From positions 186,001-250,000 of the forward strand of contig NZ_JAGIBD010000001.1 of assembly GCF_017744555.1 (NCBI RefSeq): a DNA stretch of 64,000 nucleotides, written 5' to 3'. This document shows, piece after piece, positions 21,238 to 30,288 of the stretch. Source of the DNA: Cellulomonas sp. GTDB taxonomy: Bacteria > Actinomycetota > Actinomycetes > Actinomycetales > Cellulomonadaceae. The translations under genes were made by a program, and so were the position numbers. The notes below the pieces were generated by a model, which was not told the origin of the DNA, ran no database searches, and was given only the letters and a program-made list of their open reading frames with translations. How positions within the stretch are numbered: the first letter of the stretch is position 1; each line of letters begins with the position of its first letter.

Positions 21238-21795
21238 GTGCTGACCGAGACCACGACATCCACGCCCGCCGCCGCGCGGGCTTCCGGGCCGCTGATCGCG
21301 TCGGGCGCCAGGACGCTGCTCCTCAACGCCAGCATGGAACCGCTGTGCATCGTGAGCCTGCGCCGGGCCGTGTCCCTGGTGCTGACCGAGAAGGCCACCG
21401 TGCTGGAGACCGACGGCCGGGTGCTGCACTCCGAGCACATGTCCGTCCCGCTGCCGGTGGTGCTGTGCCTGACGCGGTACGTGCACGTGCCGGTGCGCCA
21501 CCCCGTGCCACCGACGCGGCGGACGGTGCTGCAGCGCGACAGCCACCGGTGCGCGTACTGCGGGGGTGGCGCCGACACGGTCGACCACGTGCACCCGCGG
21601 TCGCGCGGTGGCCGGCACGAGTGGAGCAACGTCGTCGCGGCGTGCGTGCGGTGCAACCACCGCAAGGCCGACCGGCTGCTGCACGAGATCGGCTGGTCGC
21701 TCGCGTTCACGCCGAAGGCTCCCCGGTGGTCGGTGTCGTTCGCGGCGGGCGGTGCGCGGACCGAGCCGCTGTGGTCGGCGTACGTGCCCGCCTGA
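21238..21795 (+). CDS. HNH endonuclease family protein
   Basis: The 185-aa protein has an N-terminal strand region (ARTLLLNASMEPLCIVSLRRAVSLVL) and a C-terminal HNH domain: CAYCGG, TVDHVHPRSRGG, WSNVVAACVRCNHRKAD. The two CxxC pairs bind zinc and DH/N/K residues form the nuclease site. This is a widely conserved actinobacterial chromosomal HNH protein, not linked to a phage here. GTG 21238 follows GGGAG. Its cellular role is unknown. Confidence 0.88.
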   Translation: MLTETTTSTPAAARASGPLIASGARTLLLNASMEPLCIVSLRRAVSLVLTEKATVLETDGRVLHSEHMSVPLPVVLCLTRYVHVPVRHPVPPTRRTVLQRDSHRCAYCGGGADTVDHVHPRSRGGRHEWSNVVAACVRCNHRKADRLLHEIGWSLAFTPKAPRWSVSFAAGGARTEPLWSAYVPA

Positions 21796-22026
21796 GGGGT
21801 TGTCGAGGGCGTCGTCGGCGGTCCGGTCGCGGGGCCCGTGGCTTGCCGGTCGGCCCGCGGCGTCGAGGTGATCCGCCGACGGGAGTCGCACCAAGGGTGT
21901 GCCAAGATATGGTCTGGTGCGCGTCCGGACGGGTGCGCTGACAGGTCCCGTGGGGCCACACTGGTCCCGGCGGCAGCCTGGGCCGGTGGACACGAGGTGC
22001 GCATCGACGAGCACGGAGGGCCCCAC

Positions 22027-22980
22027 ATGGCGCGAGACGACGTGGTGCTCGTCGGGCTCGACGGGTCGGCCGCGAGCCTGCACGCGCTGGACTGGGCGAC
22101 CGCCGCCGCGCAGGCGCACGGCTGGGGCCTCCTGCTGGTCTGCAGCTACGCCCTCCCGTCGTTCACGGCCGCATCGCTCGACGGCGGGTACGCCGCGCTC
22201 GACGACTCCGCGATCCAGGAGGGCGCCAAGGCGGTCCTCGCCGAGGCGACCGCACGGATCTCCGACAGCGGCGTCCCCGTGACGGCCAAGGTCATGACGG
22301 GTGACGCGGCGGGCGTGCTCGTGGAGCTGTCGCGCGACGTGCGGATGGCCGTGGTCGGCACCCGGGGGCGTGGCGGCTTCGCCGACCGGCTGCTCGGCAC
22401 CGTGTCGTCGGCGCTGCCGGCGCACGCGTACTGCCCGACGGTCGTCGTGCCGCTGCGGGAGCACGGCCACGCGCTGCCGGACGACGCGGCGCTGCCCCCG
22501 ATCCGGCCGGTCCGCCGCATCGTCGTCGGCGTCGACGGGTCGCCCCGCGCCGAGCAGGCGCTGCGGTACGCGATCGCCGAGGCCGAGGTGTGGGGCGCCG
22601 AGGTGACGGCCGTCGCGGGCGTGCCGATCGGGTCGATGACGGGCGTGCTGGCGTGGCTGCCGGACGCGGTGGACCACGAGCAGGTGCTCCGCGACATGGC
22701 CGAGGGGCTCAACGTCGTCGTCGACCGTGCGCTGGTCGGGCACCCCGACGTGGTGGTGAAGCGGCACGCGCTCGACGGCAGCGGCGCCGAGCTCCTCACG
22801 GAGTTCTCCGTCGCGACCGACCTCATCGTCGTCGGCTCACGGGGGCGCGGCGGGTTCGCGGGCCTGCTGCTCGGGTCGACGAGCCAGGCGGTGCTGCACC
22901 ACTCGGACTGCCCGGTCGTCGTCGTGACGCACCGGTGCGCCCAGGACGAGCCCGCGACCCAGGACGCCGCGAGCTCCTGA
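22027..22980 (+). CDS. Tandem-domain universal stress protein
   Basis: The 317-aa protein contains two UspA domains, about residues 1-150 and 155-310. Each ends in the ATP-binding motif G-x2-G-x9-G-(S/T): GTRGRGGFADRLLGTVSS in domain 1 and GSRGRGGFAGLLLGSTSQ in domain 2. Both also start with the VVGVDGS-type strand (VLVGLDGSAAS, IVVGVDGSPRA). Such proteins bind ATP and help survival under hypoxia or starvation. ATG 22027 has GGAGGG 7 nt upstream. A TATGGT box at 21908 may be the -10. Confidence 0.92.
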   Translation: MARDDVVLVGLDGSAASLHALDWATAAAQAHGWGLLLVCSYALPSFTAASLDGGYAALDDSAIQEGAKAVLAEATARISDSGVPVTAKVMTGDAAGVLVELSRDVRMAVVGTRGRGGFADRLLGTVSSALPAHAYCPTVVVPLREHGHALPDDAALPPIRPVRRIVVGVDGSPRAEQALRYAIAEAEVWGAEVTAVAGVPIGSMTGVLAWLPDAVDHEQVLRDMAEGLNVVVDRALVGHPDVVVKRHALDGSGAELLTEFSVATDLIVVGSRGRGGFAGLLLGSTSQAVLHHSDCPVVVVTHRCAQDEPATQDAASS

Positions 22981-23025
22981 CGCGGTCCGCCGCGACCGGG
23001 CGAGGTCGGCGAGCGGGCCGCCTGC

Positions 23026-23553
23026 TCAGTCCGGGATCGGTCCGCCCGGCACGTCCGGCCGTCTGACCAGCGCCGACAGCACCACCGTCGAGCGGGTGCG
23101 GGACACGAACGGCTCGGCCGCGAGCCGCTCGACGACGCGTTCGAGGTGGCGCATGTCCCGCGCGCGCACCTGCACCATGAGGTCCACGTCGCCCGTCACG
23201 GTGCTCGCCGCCACGACCTCGGGGTACTGCTCGACGGCGTCGCGCATGGTCGCCGGGCTCGTCGACCCCTGGCAGAAGAGCTCGACGAACGCCTCGGTGT
23301 GCCAGCCCATCGCGGCGGGGTCGAGCCGCACCGTGAACCCGCGGATCACGCCGCGCTCGCGCAACCGGTCGACGCGCCGCTTCACCGCGGGTGCGGACAG
23401 CGAGACACGTGCTCCTACCTGGGCGAACGTCGCCCGCGCGTCGGTGGCGAGGACCCGCAGGATCGCGGCGTCGAGCGGGTCGAGGGCGGCGTCGTCGGGC
23501 ACGGGAGACATCATCGCGCGTGCGGGCCGGTGCGCGGGTGTGAGCGGAGTCAT
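23026..23553 (-). CDS. Lrp/AsnC-family transcriptional regulator
   Basis: The 175-aa protein has an N-terminal helix-turn-helix (LDPLDAAILRVLATDARATFAQVGARVSLSAPAVKRRVDRLRERGVI) and a C-terminal RAM (ligand-binding) domain (AFVELFCQGSTSPATMRDAVEQYPEVVAASTVTGDVDLMVQVRARD). Lrp proteins sense amino acids. It lies two genes from a ddaH-rocD arginine/ornithine pair and is a candidate regulator of it. ATG 23553 is the chosen start, and ATG 23514 is an alternative that removes 13 residues. The frame continues upstream to 23715 but without conserved sequence. Confidence 0.88.
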   Translation of the reverse strand: MTPLTPAHRPARAMMSPVPDDAALDPLDAAILRVLATDARATFAQVGARVSLSAPAVKRRVDRLRERGVIRGFTVRLDPAAMGWHTEAFVELFCQGSTSPATMRDAVEQYPEVVAASTVTGDVDLMVQVRARDMRHLERVVERLAAEPFVSRTRSTVVLSALVRRPDVPGGPIPD

Positions 23554-23732
23554 GTCCCGTTCAGGTGGACAGGCGACCTGGTTGCCTCGATTCTGGCAAA
23601 GACCCGCAGAGGACACGAGAGCGCTCAAGTCGTCACGAAACGCGCTCAAGCCGGACCTGAGATGCACCGATATCACTGGCCGGAGCACCTCCGTCACGTG
23701 GGCGGCAGGGCTCACGTTGAGGGGGAGTCGAC

Positions 23733-25052
23733 GTGGTCAAGGACACCGATCGGTCGTCGAGCAGGATCCCGACGTCACGCCCAGGAGGCACGGGCGAGGC
23801 GACGGACCTGTCGACGGTTCCGGGGACGACGGGCGCAGCGCCCGTGGCCCCGACGACCCTTGTGACGGCGCCGCCCGTCGCGCGCGCCGCGGGCGTGCCG
23901 ACGCCCGCACCGTCAGCAGAGGCCGGGGGCGCGACAGCAGCGCCGCCGGCCTCGTCGCGTCGGTCGACGCGGACGCCGACGGCACCGGGCGCAGGGGCCC
24001 CCGCCGCGCCGAAGGTCGGCCGGACACCGACCATCCCGACGCAGCGCGTCCAGCCCGCGGCCGAGCTCGTGCCGCCGGCACCGCGGCGCCGCAAGGTCCC
24101 GATCGCCGTCGCGGGCGCCGTCGCGTTCGCCCTCGTCGCGACCGGGTCGGCCACGTGGGGTATCCAGCGCGACCGCGCCCAGGCCGCCGAGGAGGCGCGC
24201 CAGGCGCACGCCCGGGTCGACGAGGTCGTCGCCGCGCAGGGTGCCGACGCCGCCGCGACGCAGACGGTCGGCGAGCACGCCACGCTGGTCGTCTACGACG
24301 CGGGCCGCGCGCAGGTGCAGTCGGCCGCCCAGGCGGCCCTTGCGCACGCCGCGACGACGCTCGCCGGGACGCCGAACGCCGGTGACGGCCCACGGGCCGC
24401 GCTGCAGGGTGCGTCCGACGCGCTGACGAAGGCCGCCGCGGACCCGCACGTGTCGTTCACCTCGCTGCGCACCGCGACCGCAGGCATCGCCGCGCCGGAC
24501 GCGGCCGCGGTGCAGGCGCAGGCTGCCTGGCAGGCCGCCGAGAACGCGCGCATCGCCGCCGAGCAGGCTGCCGCCGCGCAGGCGGCTGCCGCTGCCGCCG
24601 CGAAGGCGAAGCCGCGCACGACGACGTCCAAGCCGCGCACGAGCACGAGCACGAGCTCGGGCGGCGGGTCGGTCGCACCCGCCCCGGAGACGTCGGGCGG
24701 CGTCGGGTCCGTCTACTCGGCGGGGTCGATCGGTGCGGCGCTCAACAGCTTCCGGGCCTCGCAGGGGCTCTCGTCGCTCGCGATCGTGTCGTCGGGCGCG
24801 CGGGTGTCGCACGCACAGGCGATGGCCGCGTCGAACAGCATCTACCACTCCGGGGCGACCCCGGAGATCGTCGGCCGGGTCAGTGCGCCGAGCTCGTCCG
24901 CGATGATCAACGCGTACGCGAACTCGGCGGGGCACCGCGCGATCATGGTCGGCAACTACTCCACGGCGTACATCGGTGCGGTCACCGCGCCGTGCACGAT
25001 GGGCGGCGTCTCGTACGGCGAGTGCCTGTACACGGCCATCACGTTCGGCTGA
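23733..25052 (+). CDS. Membrane-anchored CAP/SCP-domain protein
   Basis: The 439-aa protein has a long Pro/Thr/Ala-rich cytoplasmic N-terminus (about 120 residues), one transmembrane helix (VPIAVAGAVAFALVATGSATWG), an Ala-rich coiled-coil-like region (about 155-290, with AAENARIAAEQAAAAQAAAA), a basic Thr/Ser linker and a C-terminal CAP-like domain (LNSFRASQGLSSLAIVSSGARVSHAQAMAASN, AGHRAIMVGNYSTAYIGAV, GECLYTAITFG). CAP proteins are secreted and of varied function. GTG 23733 follows GAGGGGGA. It is divergent from the Lrp gene. Confidence 0.8.
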   Translation: MVKDTDRSSSRIPTSRPGGTGEATDLSTVPGTTGAAPVAPTTLVTAPPVARAAGVPTPAPSAEAGGATAAPPASSRRSTRTPTAPGAGAPAAPKVGRTPTIPTQRVQPAAELVPPAPRRRKVPIAVAGAVAFALVATGSATWGIQRDRAQAAEEARQAHARVDEVVAAQGADAAATQTVGEHATLVVYDAGRAQVQSAAQAALAHAATTLAGTPNAGDGPRAALQGASDALTKAAADPHVSFTSLRTATAGIAAPDAAAVQAQAAWQAAENARIAAEQAAAAQAAAAAAAKAKPRTTTSKPRTSTSTSSGGGSVAPAPETSGGVGSVYSAGSIGAALNSFRASQGLSSLAIVSSGARVSHAQAMAASNSIYHSGATPEIVGRVSAPSSSAMINAYANSAGHRAIMVGNYSTAYIGAVTAPCTMGGVSYGECLYTAITFG

Positions 25053-25113
25053 GCGCCGACTGACCGCCGGTTCGCCGGCGACGGACCGGCGCCCGCGGTC
25101 GGCGCACACAGAC

Positions 25114-25157
25114 CGGTACCGCCCGGCACCCGAGCGTTCGGGTGCCGGGCGGTACCG
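25114..25157. terminator. Strong bidirectional terminator
   Basis: A perfect 20-bp inverted repeat (25114-25133 with 25138-25157) with a GCGT loop lies between the convergent CAP-domain gene and rocD. It is the longest perfect hairpin seen in the window. Confidence 0.85.
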
Positions 25158-25203
25158 CGTCCGCGGCAGGGGGCGCGGGCGCAGGCTCCGGGGCCGTCGG
25201 TCG

Positions 25204-26430
25204 TCAGGCCAGCGCGTCGGTGAGCCGGTCGACGGCCAGGTCGAGCTCCTCGTCCGTCATGGTGAGCGGCGGTGCGAGCCGCAGCGTCCGCCCGTGGGTG
25301 TCCTTGGCGAGCACGCCGCGGGCGAGCATGCGCTCGCACAGCTCCCGCCCGGTGGTCGGCCCGCCGGACCGGGTCGGGTCGACGTCGAGACCGGCCCACA
25401 GGCCGACGCGGCGCACCGTGCGGAGCATGCCGGCGGCGACCAGCCCGTCGAGCCGGGCCCCCAGGTGCGCGCCGAGCACGCGTGCCCGGGCCTGCGGCTC
25501 ACCCGTGTCGAGCAGGTCGACGACGGCGAGGCCGACCGCGCACGCGAGCGGGTTGCCGCCGAACGTCGAGCCGTGGGTGCCGGCCGTGAGGACGCCGAGC
25601 ACGTCGGCCCGTCCGACCACCGCCGACACGGGCACGATGCCGCCGCCGAGCGCCTTGCCGAGCGTCACGAGGTCCGGGCGGACGCCCCAGAGCTCGCACG
25701 CGAGCGTGGTGCCCGTGCGGCCGAGCCCGGACTGCACCTCGTCGGCGATCAGCAGCACGTCGGCGCGCGTGCACGCCGCGCGCACGGCGGGCAGGAAGTC
25801 GTCGGGCGGGATCACGACCCCCTGCTCGCCCTGCACGGGCTCGAGGAGCACCGCGACCGTCGTCTCGTCGACGGCCGCCTCGAGCGCGGCGGCGTCGCCG
25901 TACGGGACCCGCCGGAAGCCGGGCGTGTACGGGCCGAAGCCGGTGCGCGCGTCGGGGTCGGACGAGAACGACACGATGGTCGTCGTGCGGCCGTGGAAGT
26001 TGCCGTCCGCGACGACGATCGTCGCGCGCCCGTCGGGCACTCCCTTGACGTCGTAGCCCCACTTGCGGGCGGCCTTGATCGCGGTCTCGACGGCCTCGGC
26101 GCCCGTGTTCATCGGCAGCACCATGGGCTCGCCGGCGACGAGCGGCCCGACGAGGGCGGCCAGGCGCGACGCGAACGGCAGCAGCAGGTCGTGGTCGAAC
26201 GCGCGGGACGTGAGCGTGAGCCGGTCGAGCTGCGCGTGCGCGGCGGCGACGAGCGCCGGGTGCCGGTGGCCGAAGTTGAGCGCCGAGTACGCCGACAGCA
26301 GGTCGAGGTAGCGGTGCCCGTGGGTGTCGGTGACCCACGAGCCCAGGCCCTCGGCGATCGTGACCGGCAGCGGGTGGTAGTTGGGCGCGAGCACGGTGCT
26401 CGTGAGCGGCTCGTGCTGCACCGCGGTCAT
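25204..26430 (-). CDS. rocD: Ornithine aminotransferase
   Basis: The 408-aa class III PLP aminotransferase turns ornithine and 2-oxoglutarate into glutamate semialdehyde and glutamate. It has APNYHPLPVTIAEGLGSWV, the diagnostic NTGAEAVETAIKAARKWGY, FHGRTTTIVSFSSDP, the PLP motif DEVQSGLGRTG and the Lys region LGKALGGGIVPVSAVVG, then HGSTFGGNPLACAVG. ATG 26430 has GAGGGG at good spacing. It lies 11 nt downstream of the ddaH-like gene, so the two are an operon. Confidence 0.93.
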   Translation of the reverse strand: MTAVQHEPLTSTVLAPNYHPLPVTIAEGLGSWVTDTHGHRYLDLLSAYSALNFGHRHPALVAAAHAQLDRLTLTSRAFDHDLLLPFASRLAALVGPLVAGEPMVLPMNTGAEAVETAIKAARKWGYDVKGVPDGRATIVVADGNFHGRTTTIVSFSSDPDARTGFGPYTPGFRRVPYGDAAALEAAVDETTVAVLLEPVQGEQGVVIPPDDFLPAVRAACTRADVLLIADEVQSGLGRTGTTLACELWGVRPDLVTLGKALGGGIVPVSAVVGRADVLGVLTAGTHGSTFGGNPLACAVGLAVVDLLDTGEPQARARVLGAHLGARLDGLVAAGMLRTVRRVGLWAGLDVDPTRSGGPTTGRELCERMLARGVLAKDTHGRTLRLAPPLTMTDEELDLAVDRLTDALA

Positions 26431-26441
26431 CGTCGAACCCC

Positions 26442-27296
26442 TCAGGCCGGACGGACGTCGGTGCGGGTCTCCGGGCGGATCTCGAGCGTGCAGCACTTCG
26501 CGCCGCCGCCGCCCTTGAGCAGCTCGCTCGTGTCCACCGGGATGGGCGTGTAGCCGCGCTCGCGCAGGGCGTCGGCCAGGTCGACCGCACCGGGGGCGAC
26601 GACGACGTTCGCGCCGTCCGACACGGCGTTGAGGCCGAGCGCCTGCGCGTCCCGCTCGGTGGCGATCACGGCGTCCGGGAACAGCTGGCGCAGCACGGCC
26701 TGCGAGCCCTGCGAGAACGCGGGCGGGTAGTAGGCGATCTGCGGGTCGGAGGGGGTGCTCGACAGCACGGCGAGGGCCGTGTCGAGGTGGTAGTAGTGCG
26801 GGTCCATGAGCTCGAGCGACACGACCGGTCGGCCGAACAGCTCCTGGGCCTCGGCGTGCGCGGCCCGCTCGGTGCGGAAGCCCGTGCCGGCGAGGATGAG
26901 GTTGCCGACCGTGAGCAGGTCGCCCTCGCCCTCGTTGACCTGGGCGGCGGTGTGCGTGACGTAGCCGCGGTCCGCGAACCACTTCTGGTAGGCCGGTCCC
27001 TCGGGGGCGCGCTCGGCGTACCGGAACCGCGCCGAGTAGACGATTCCGTCGACCATCGTGGCGCCGTTCGCGGCGTAGACCATGTCCGGCAGGCCGGGGA
27101 TGGGGTCGATCGTCTCGACGGTGTGCCCGAGGTCGAGGTAGGTGTCCCGCAGCGTCCGCCACTGCCGCACGGCGAGCTCGGCGTCCGTGAACCGGGTCTT
27201 GTCCATCCACGGGTTGATCTCGTACGACACGGTGTAGTGGACGGGCTCGCACATCAGGTAGTGGCGGTCCGTGCGGCCGGGGGCGGTGGCGGTCAT
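26442..27296 (-). CDS. ddaH: Dimethylargininase / arginine-type amidinohydrolase
   Basis: The 284-aa protein belongs to the guanidine-modifying (pentein) superfamily: MCEPVHYTVSYEINPWMD, DMVYAANGATMV, the catalytic GEGDLL segment and the C-terminal active-site Cys in GGGAKCCTLEIRP. DDAH enzymes hydrolyse dimethylarginine (some relatives act on arginine) to citrulline. Being paired with rocD suggests arginine-derivative breakdown towards glutamate. ATG 27296 has GAGGAG upstream. Arginine rather than methylarginine as substrate cannot be excluded. Confidence 0.86.
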   Translation of the reverse strand: MTATAPGRTDRHYLMCEPVHYTVSYEINPWMDKTRFTDAELAVRQWRTLRDTYLDLGHTVETIDPIPGLPDMVYAANGATMVDGIVYSARFRYAERAPEGPAYQKWFADRGYVTHTAAQVNEGEGDLLTVGNLILAGTGFRTERAAHAEAQELFGRPVVSLELMDPHYYHLDTALAVLSSTPSDPQIAYYPPAFSQGSQAVLRQLFPDAVIATERDAQALGLNAVSDGANVVVAPGAVDLADALRERGYTPIPVDTSELLKGGGGAKCCTLEIRPETRTDVRPA

Positions 27297-27454
27297 CGGG
27301 CTCCTCGGGTGCGTGCTCCGTCGTCCGCCGGGGGAGACGGCGGTAGTCGCCTTCGAGCGTACGAGACGCGTGCGTGTGCCCCCGTGCAGGCGGAGTTGCG
27401 CGTCCGGGTCCGATCCGTTGCGCAGATGCGCCTCGCAGCGGTGATCCGTTGCGC

Positions 27455-27916
27455 TCAGCTCGTGCGCAGCTCCGCGGCGACGCGGGCGAGCGCGTACGCC
27501 GTCATGCCCCGGACGAACGGCCCGACGACCGCCGCCGTGAGCCCCCGCGGCAGCCGTCCACCGAGGTGCACGTCCTCGACCCACGTGACCGCCGACGACG
27601 TCGGCCCGGCGGCGACCACCTCGATCCGTGCGCTGCCCCGCAGCACCCGCCCGACCTTGACGAACGTCGCCACCCCGGCGGCACCCGGCCCCGGCGGGTC
27701 GTACCGCTCGACGACCATGCGGTCGACCAGCCCGCGCCCGCCACCGCGCGCGAACGGACCCGACACCGCGACGATCCGTGTGCCGAGGCCGGGCGGCCCG
27801 TCGGTCTCGACCCGGGTGAACGGGATCCACCGCTCGTGGTGCCGCACGTCGGTGAGCAGCGCCCAGGCCTCGTCGGCCGGGATCGGCAGCGTGCGGGTGA
27901 CGCGGACCTCGCTCAC
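27455..27916 (-). CDS. SRPBCC-family protein (polyketide cyclase/dehydrase-like)
   Basis: The 153-aa protein starts at GTG 27916 behind GGAGG. It begins VSEVRVTRTLPIPADEAWALLTDVRHHERWIP, the typical first strand and helices of the START/SRPBCC (Bet v1-like) fold, and continues with TFVKVGRVLRGSARIEVV and TWVEDVHLG strands. These proteins bind hydrophobic ligands in a central cavity. Specific ligand is unknown. It is divergent from the aldo/keto reductase. Confidence 0.82.
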   Translation of the reverse strand: MSEVRVTRTLPIPADEAWALLTDVRHHERWIPFTRVETDGPPGLGTRIVAVSGPFARGGGRGLVDRMVVERYDPPGPGAAGVATFVKVGRVLRGSARIEVVAAGPTSSAVTWVEDVHLGGRLPRGLTAAVVGPFVRGMTAYALARVAAELRTS

Positions 27917-27956
27917 GGTGCCTCCGTCGGCGGCGGGTGGACGGTCCGGACCACGG

Positions 27957-27962
27957 TAGCGT
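27957..27962 (+). promoter_or_regulatory. -10 box of the aldo/keto reductase gene, leaderless
   Basis: TAGCGT followed by 7 nt and ATG 27970, the leaderless spacing seen at several other genes in this window. Confidence 0.45.
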
Positions 27963-27969
27963 CGTCCGC

Positions 27970-28956
27970 ATGGAGTCACGTGTGCTGGGCAGGACGGGTC
28001 GGCAGGTCGGGGTCGTGGGGTTGGGCTGCTGGCAGCTCGGCGGCGACTGGGGGTCGGTGGGCGACGAGACCGCCCTCGACGTGCTGCGGGCCGCGGTCGA
28101 CGCGGGCGTCACGTTCCTCGACACCGCGGACGTGTACGGCGACGGGCGGTCGGAGAAGCTCGTCGGCCGGTTCCTCGCCGAGCACGGGCGCGAGGGCATC
28201 ACGGTCGCGACGAAGATGGGTCGCCGCGCCGACCCGCACGTCCCCGAGGCGTACACGCTCGACGCGTACCGCACGTGGACCGACCGCTCCCGCGAGAACC
28301 TCGGCGTCGACACGCTCGACCTCGTGCAGCTGCACTGCCCCCCGACGCCCGTCTACTCGCGCGACGCGACGTACGACGACCTCGACACGTTGGTCGCCGA
28401 GGGCCGCATCGCCGCGTACGGCGTGTCCGTCGAGACCGTCGACGAGGCGCTCACCGCGATCGCCCGCCCGCACGTGGCGACCGTGCAGATCATCCTCAAC
28501 ATCCTGCGCCGCAAGCCCCTCGAGGCCGTGCTGCCCGCGGCCGCCGAGGCCGGCGTCGGCATCATCGCGCGCGTGCCGCTCGCGTCCGGTCTGCTGTCCG
28601 GCAAGTACGACGAGCACACGCAGTTCGCCGCCGACGACCACCGCACGTACAACCGGCACGGCGAGGCGTTCGACGTGGGTGAGACGTTCTCCGGCGTGCC
28701 GTTCGACGTCGGCGTCGCCGCCGCGCAGGAGGTCTCGTCGCTCACACCGGCCGGTGCGTCGACCGCGCAGCTCGCGCTGCGCTGGATCGTCGACCAGCCC
28801 GGGGTGTCCGTCGTCATCCCCGGTGCACGCAACCCGCAGCAGGCGCGCGACAACGCCGCCGCGGCCGACCTGGCACCGCTCGACGCCGAGACGCTCGACG
28901 CGCTCCGCGGGGTCTACGACGAGCTGGTCCGGGAGCACGTGCACTCCCGCTGGTGA
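27970..28956 (+). CDS. Aldo/keto reductase
   Basis: The 328-aa NADPH-dependent oxidoreductase has a TIM-barrel AKR pattern: LGRTGRQVGVVGLGCWQLGG, FLDTADVYGDGRSEKLVGRFL (catalytic Asp and Tyr), ITVATKMGRR (catalytic Lys), LDLVQLHC (catalytic His region) and the C-terminal SVVIPGARNPQQARDN, which binds NADP. It reduces aldehydes or ketones. Substrate unknown. It is convergent with the next gene with only 3 nt between stops. Confidence 0.92.
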   Translation: MESRVLGRTGRQVGVVGLGCWQLGGDWGSVGDETALDVLRAAVDAGVTFLDTADVYGDGRSEKLVGRFLAEHGREGITVATKMGRRADPHVPEAYTLDAYRTWTDRSRENLGVDTLDLVQLHCPPTPVYSRDATYDDLDTLVAEGRIAAYGVSVETVDEALTAIARPHVATVQIILNILRRKPLEAVLPAAAEAGVGIIARVPLASGLLSGKYDEHTQFAADDHRTYNRHGEAFDVGETFSGVPFDVGVAAAQEVSSLTPAGASTAQLALRWIVDQPGVSVVIPGARNPQQARDNAAAADLAPLDAETLDALRGVYDELVREHVHSRW

Positions 28957-28959
28957 GCG

Positions 28960-29730
28960 TCAGGACCCGTCGGTCGGGGAGCTCTGCTCGGGGACCGTCG
29001 AGGTACGGCGCGACGTGAGCGAGCGCAGCCTCGACGGGCCCTTGGGCGGCGGCAGGATCGTGCGCGTGTCCGCGGGCGCGACCTCGATGACCCGCGGGAA
29101 CGTCTCGGGGGCCGGCCCGAACGACGCGCGGGCGCCCTTGATGACGGTCTTGCCCAGCGAGCGGGCGCCCGTGACGCCGACGACGACACCGATGCCGTAG
29201 GGGATGAGCCGGCCGATCGCGACGCCGGTCTGCTTCGCGACCTGCGTGCGGACCATGCGGCGGGTCAGCGTGCTGTTGACCTTCTTCACCGTCGCGAGCG
29301 GCATCCGGGTCAGCAGCAGGCGTGCGACGCTGCCACCGTTGAACTCGACGGTGTCGCGCACCGCCGACGCGCCGGACTCGCCGAGGATCGTCGACAGCAG
29401 CAGCGCCGTGCGGCGGTCCGCGTCCTCGACCTCGATGCCGTGCACGCTCGCGACGGCCAGCGCGAACGCCGCCGACGCCCCGAAGAACGTCGCGACGTCG
29501 CTCGCCGTCAGCGCGACCGCGACACCGGTGCCGACCGCGGGCGCCGCCGCCGCCGCTCCGACCGCGCCGCCCGCACCCGCGACGACCAGCAGGTACTCCT
29601 TCTCCAGCAGCTTGACGAGCTGCGCGGGCGTGGCCTCCGGGTTGCGGCGGCGGAGCTGGGCGACGTGCTGGTGGATGGTGGCCGACGGGATCGTGACGGC
29701 CTTCGCGAGCGCGGCGTCGAGGAACGGCAT
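28960..29730 (-). CDS. Hypothetical membrane-associated protein
   Basis: The 256-aa protein has an N-terminal helical segment (HQHVAQLRRRNPEATPAQLVKLLEKEY), Ala/Gly-rich hydrophobic stretches (about residues 50-105), a second hydrophobic segment near residues 170-190 (GRLIPYGIGVVVGVTGARSLGK) and a basic C-terminus with IEVAPADTRTILPPPKG. The layout recalls EcsC-type proteins, but the match is weak and I do not assign it. It starts 5 nt after the OsmC gene stop, so the two are co-transcribed. Confidence 0.65.
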   Translation of the reverse strand: MPFLDAALAKAVTIPSATIHQHVAQLRRRNPEATPAQLVKLLEKEYLLVVAGAGGAVGAAAAAPAVGTGVAVALTASDVATFFGASAAFALAVASVHGIEVEDADRRTALLLSTILGESGASAVRDTVEFNGGSVARLLLTRMPLATVKKVNSTLTRRMVRTQVAKQTGVAIGRLIPYGIGVVVGVTGARSLGKTVIKGARASFGPAPETFPRVIEVAPADTRTILPPPKGPSRLRSLTSRRTSTVPEQSSPTDGS

Positions 29731-29735
29731 CGGCG

Positions 29736-30215
29736 TCAGCGCTCCCCGGTCACCGTCAGGGACACCGTGGCGCCTGCCTCGAGCGTGCGGCCGACGGTGC
29801 AGTGCTGGTCCACGGCGCGGTGGATGACCGTGAGCAGCCGTTCGCGGGCGGTCGGGTCGAGGCCGGACAGGTCGACGTCCATCGTCTCGAGGAAGGCCGG
29901 GTACCGGTCCTCCTCCTCGAGGCTCATGCCGCTCACATTGATCGTCACCTGCACGTCGTCGCCGAGCCGGTGCGCGAGCGCGGAGTCGGACGACAGGCCG
30001 CTGCACGCGGCGAGCGCGATCTTGAGCAGCTCGCCGGGGCTGAACGCGCCCTCGTCGCCCACGGAGCCGATGAGCACCTCGGCGCCGCGCGAGCTGCGGC
30101 CGGTGTAGCGACGCTTGCCCGTGCGCTCGACCCACAGGCGCGTGTCGCCCGCGTTCGTCGTCACGTCGGGCACCGCCTGCGAGGTCGGCGCTGCGGCCGT
30201 CTGGTCCGTCGTCAT
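29736..30215 (-). CDS. OsmC/Ohr family protein
   Basis: The 159-aa protein shows the OsmC pattern: RLWVERTGKRRYTGRSSRGAEVLIG, FSPGELLKIALAACSGLSSDSAL with the conserved catalytic Cys, SLEEEDRYPAFLETMDVDLSG, and a second-Cys region HRAVDQHCTVGRTLEAG. OsmC proteins reduce organic hydroperoxides with a Cys pair (here in AACSG and DQHCT). ATG 30215 is used. Upstream GTG-type extension to 30257 lacks conserved sequence. Confidence 0.88.
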   Translation of the reverse strand: MTTDQTAAAPTSQAVPDVTTNAGDTRLWVERTGKRRYTGRSSRGAEVLIGSVGDEGAFSPGELLKIALAACSGLSSDSALAHRLGDDVQVTINVSGMSLEEEDRYPAFLETMDVDLSGLDPTARERLLTVIHRAVDQHCTVGRTLEAGATVSLTVTGER

Positions 30216-30288
30216 CGGACGATCCTCGCACGGGGCGCCAGGCGTCGCGCGTGACACCCGTGCGGTACCGCCCGGTGGTGGCGTCGAG

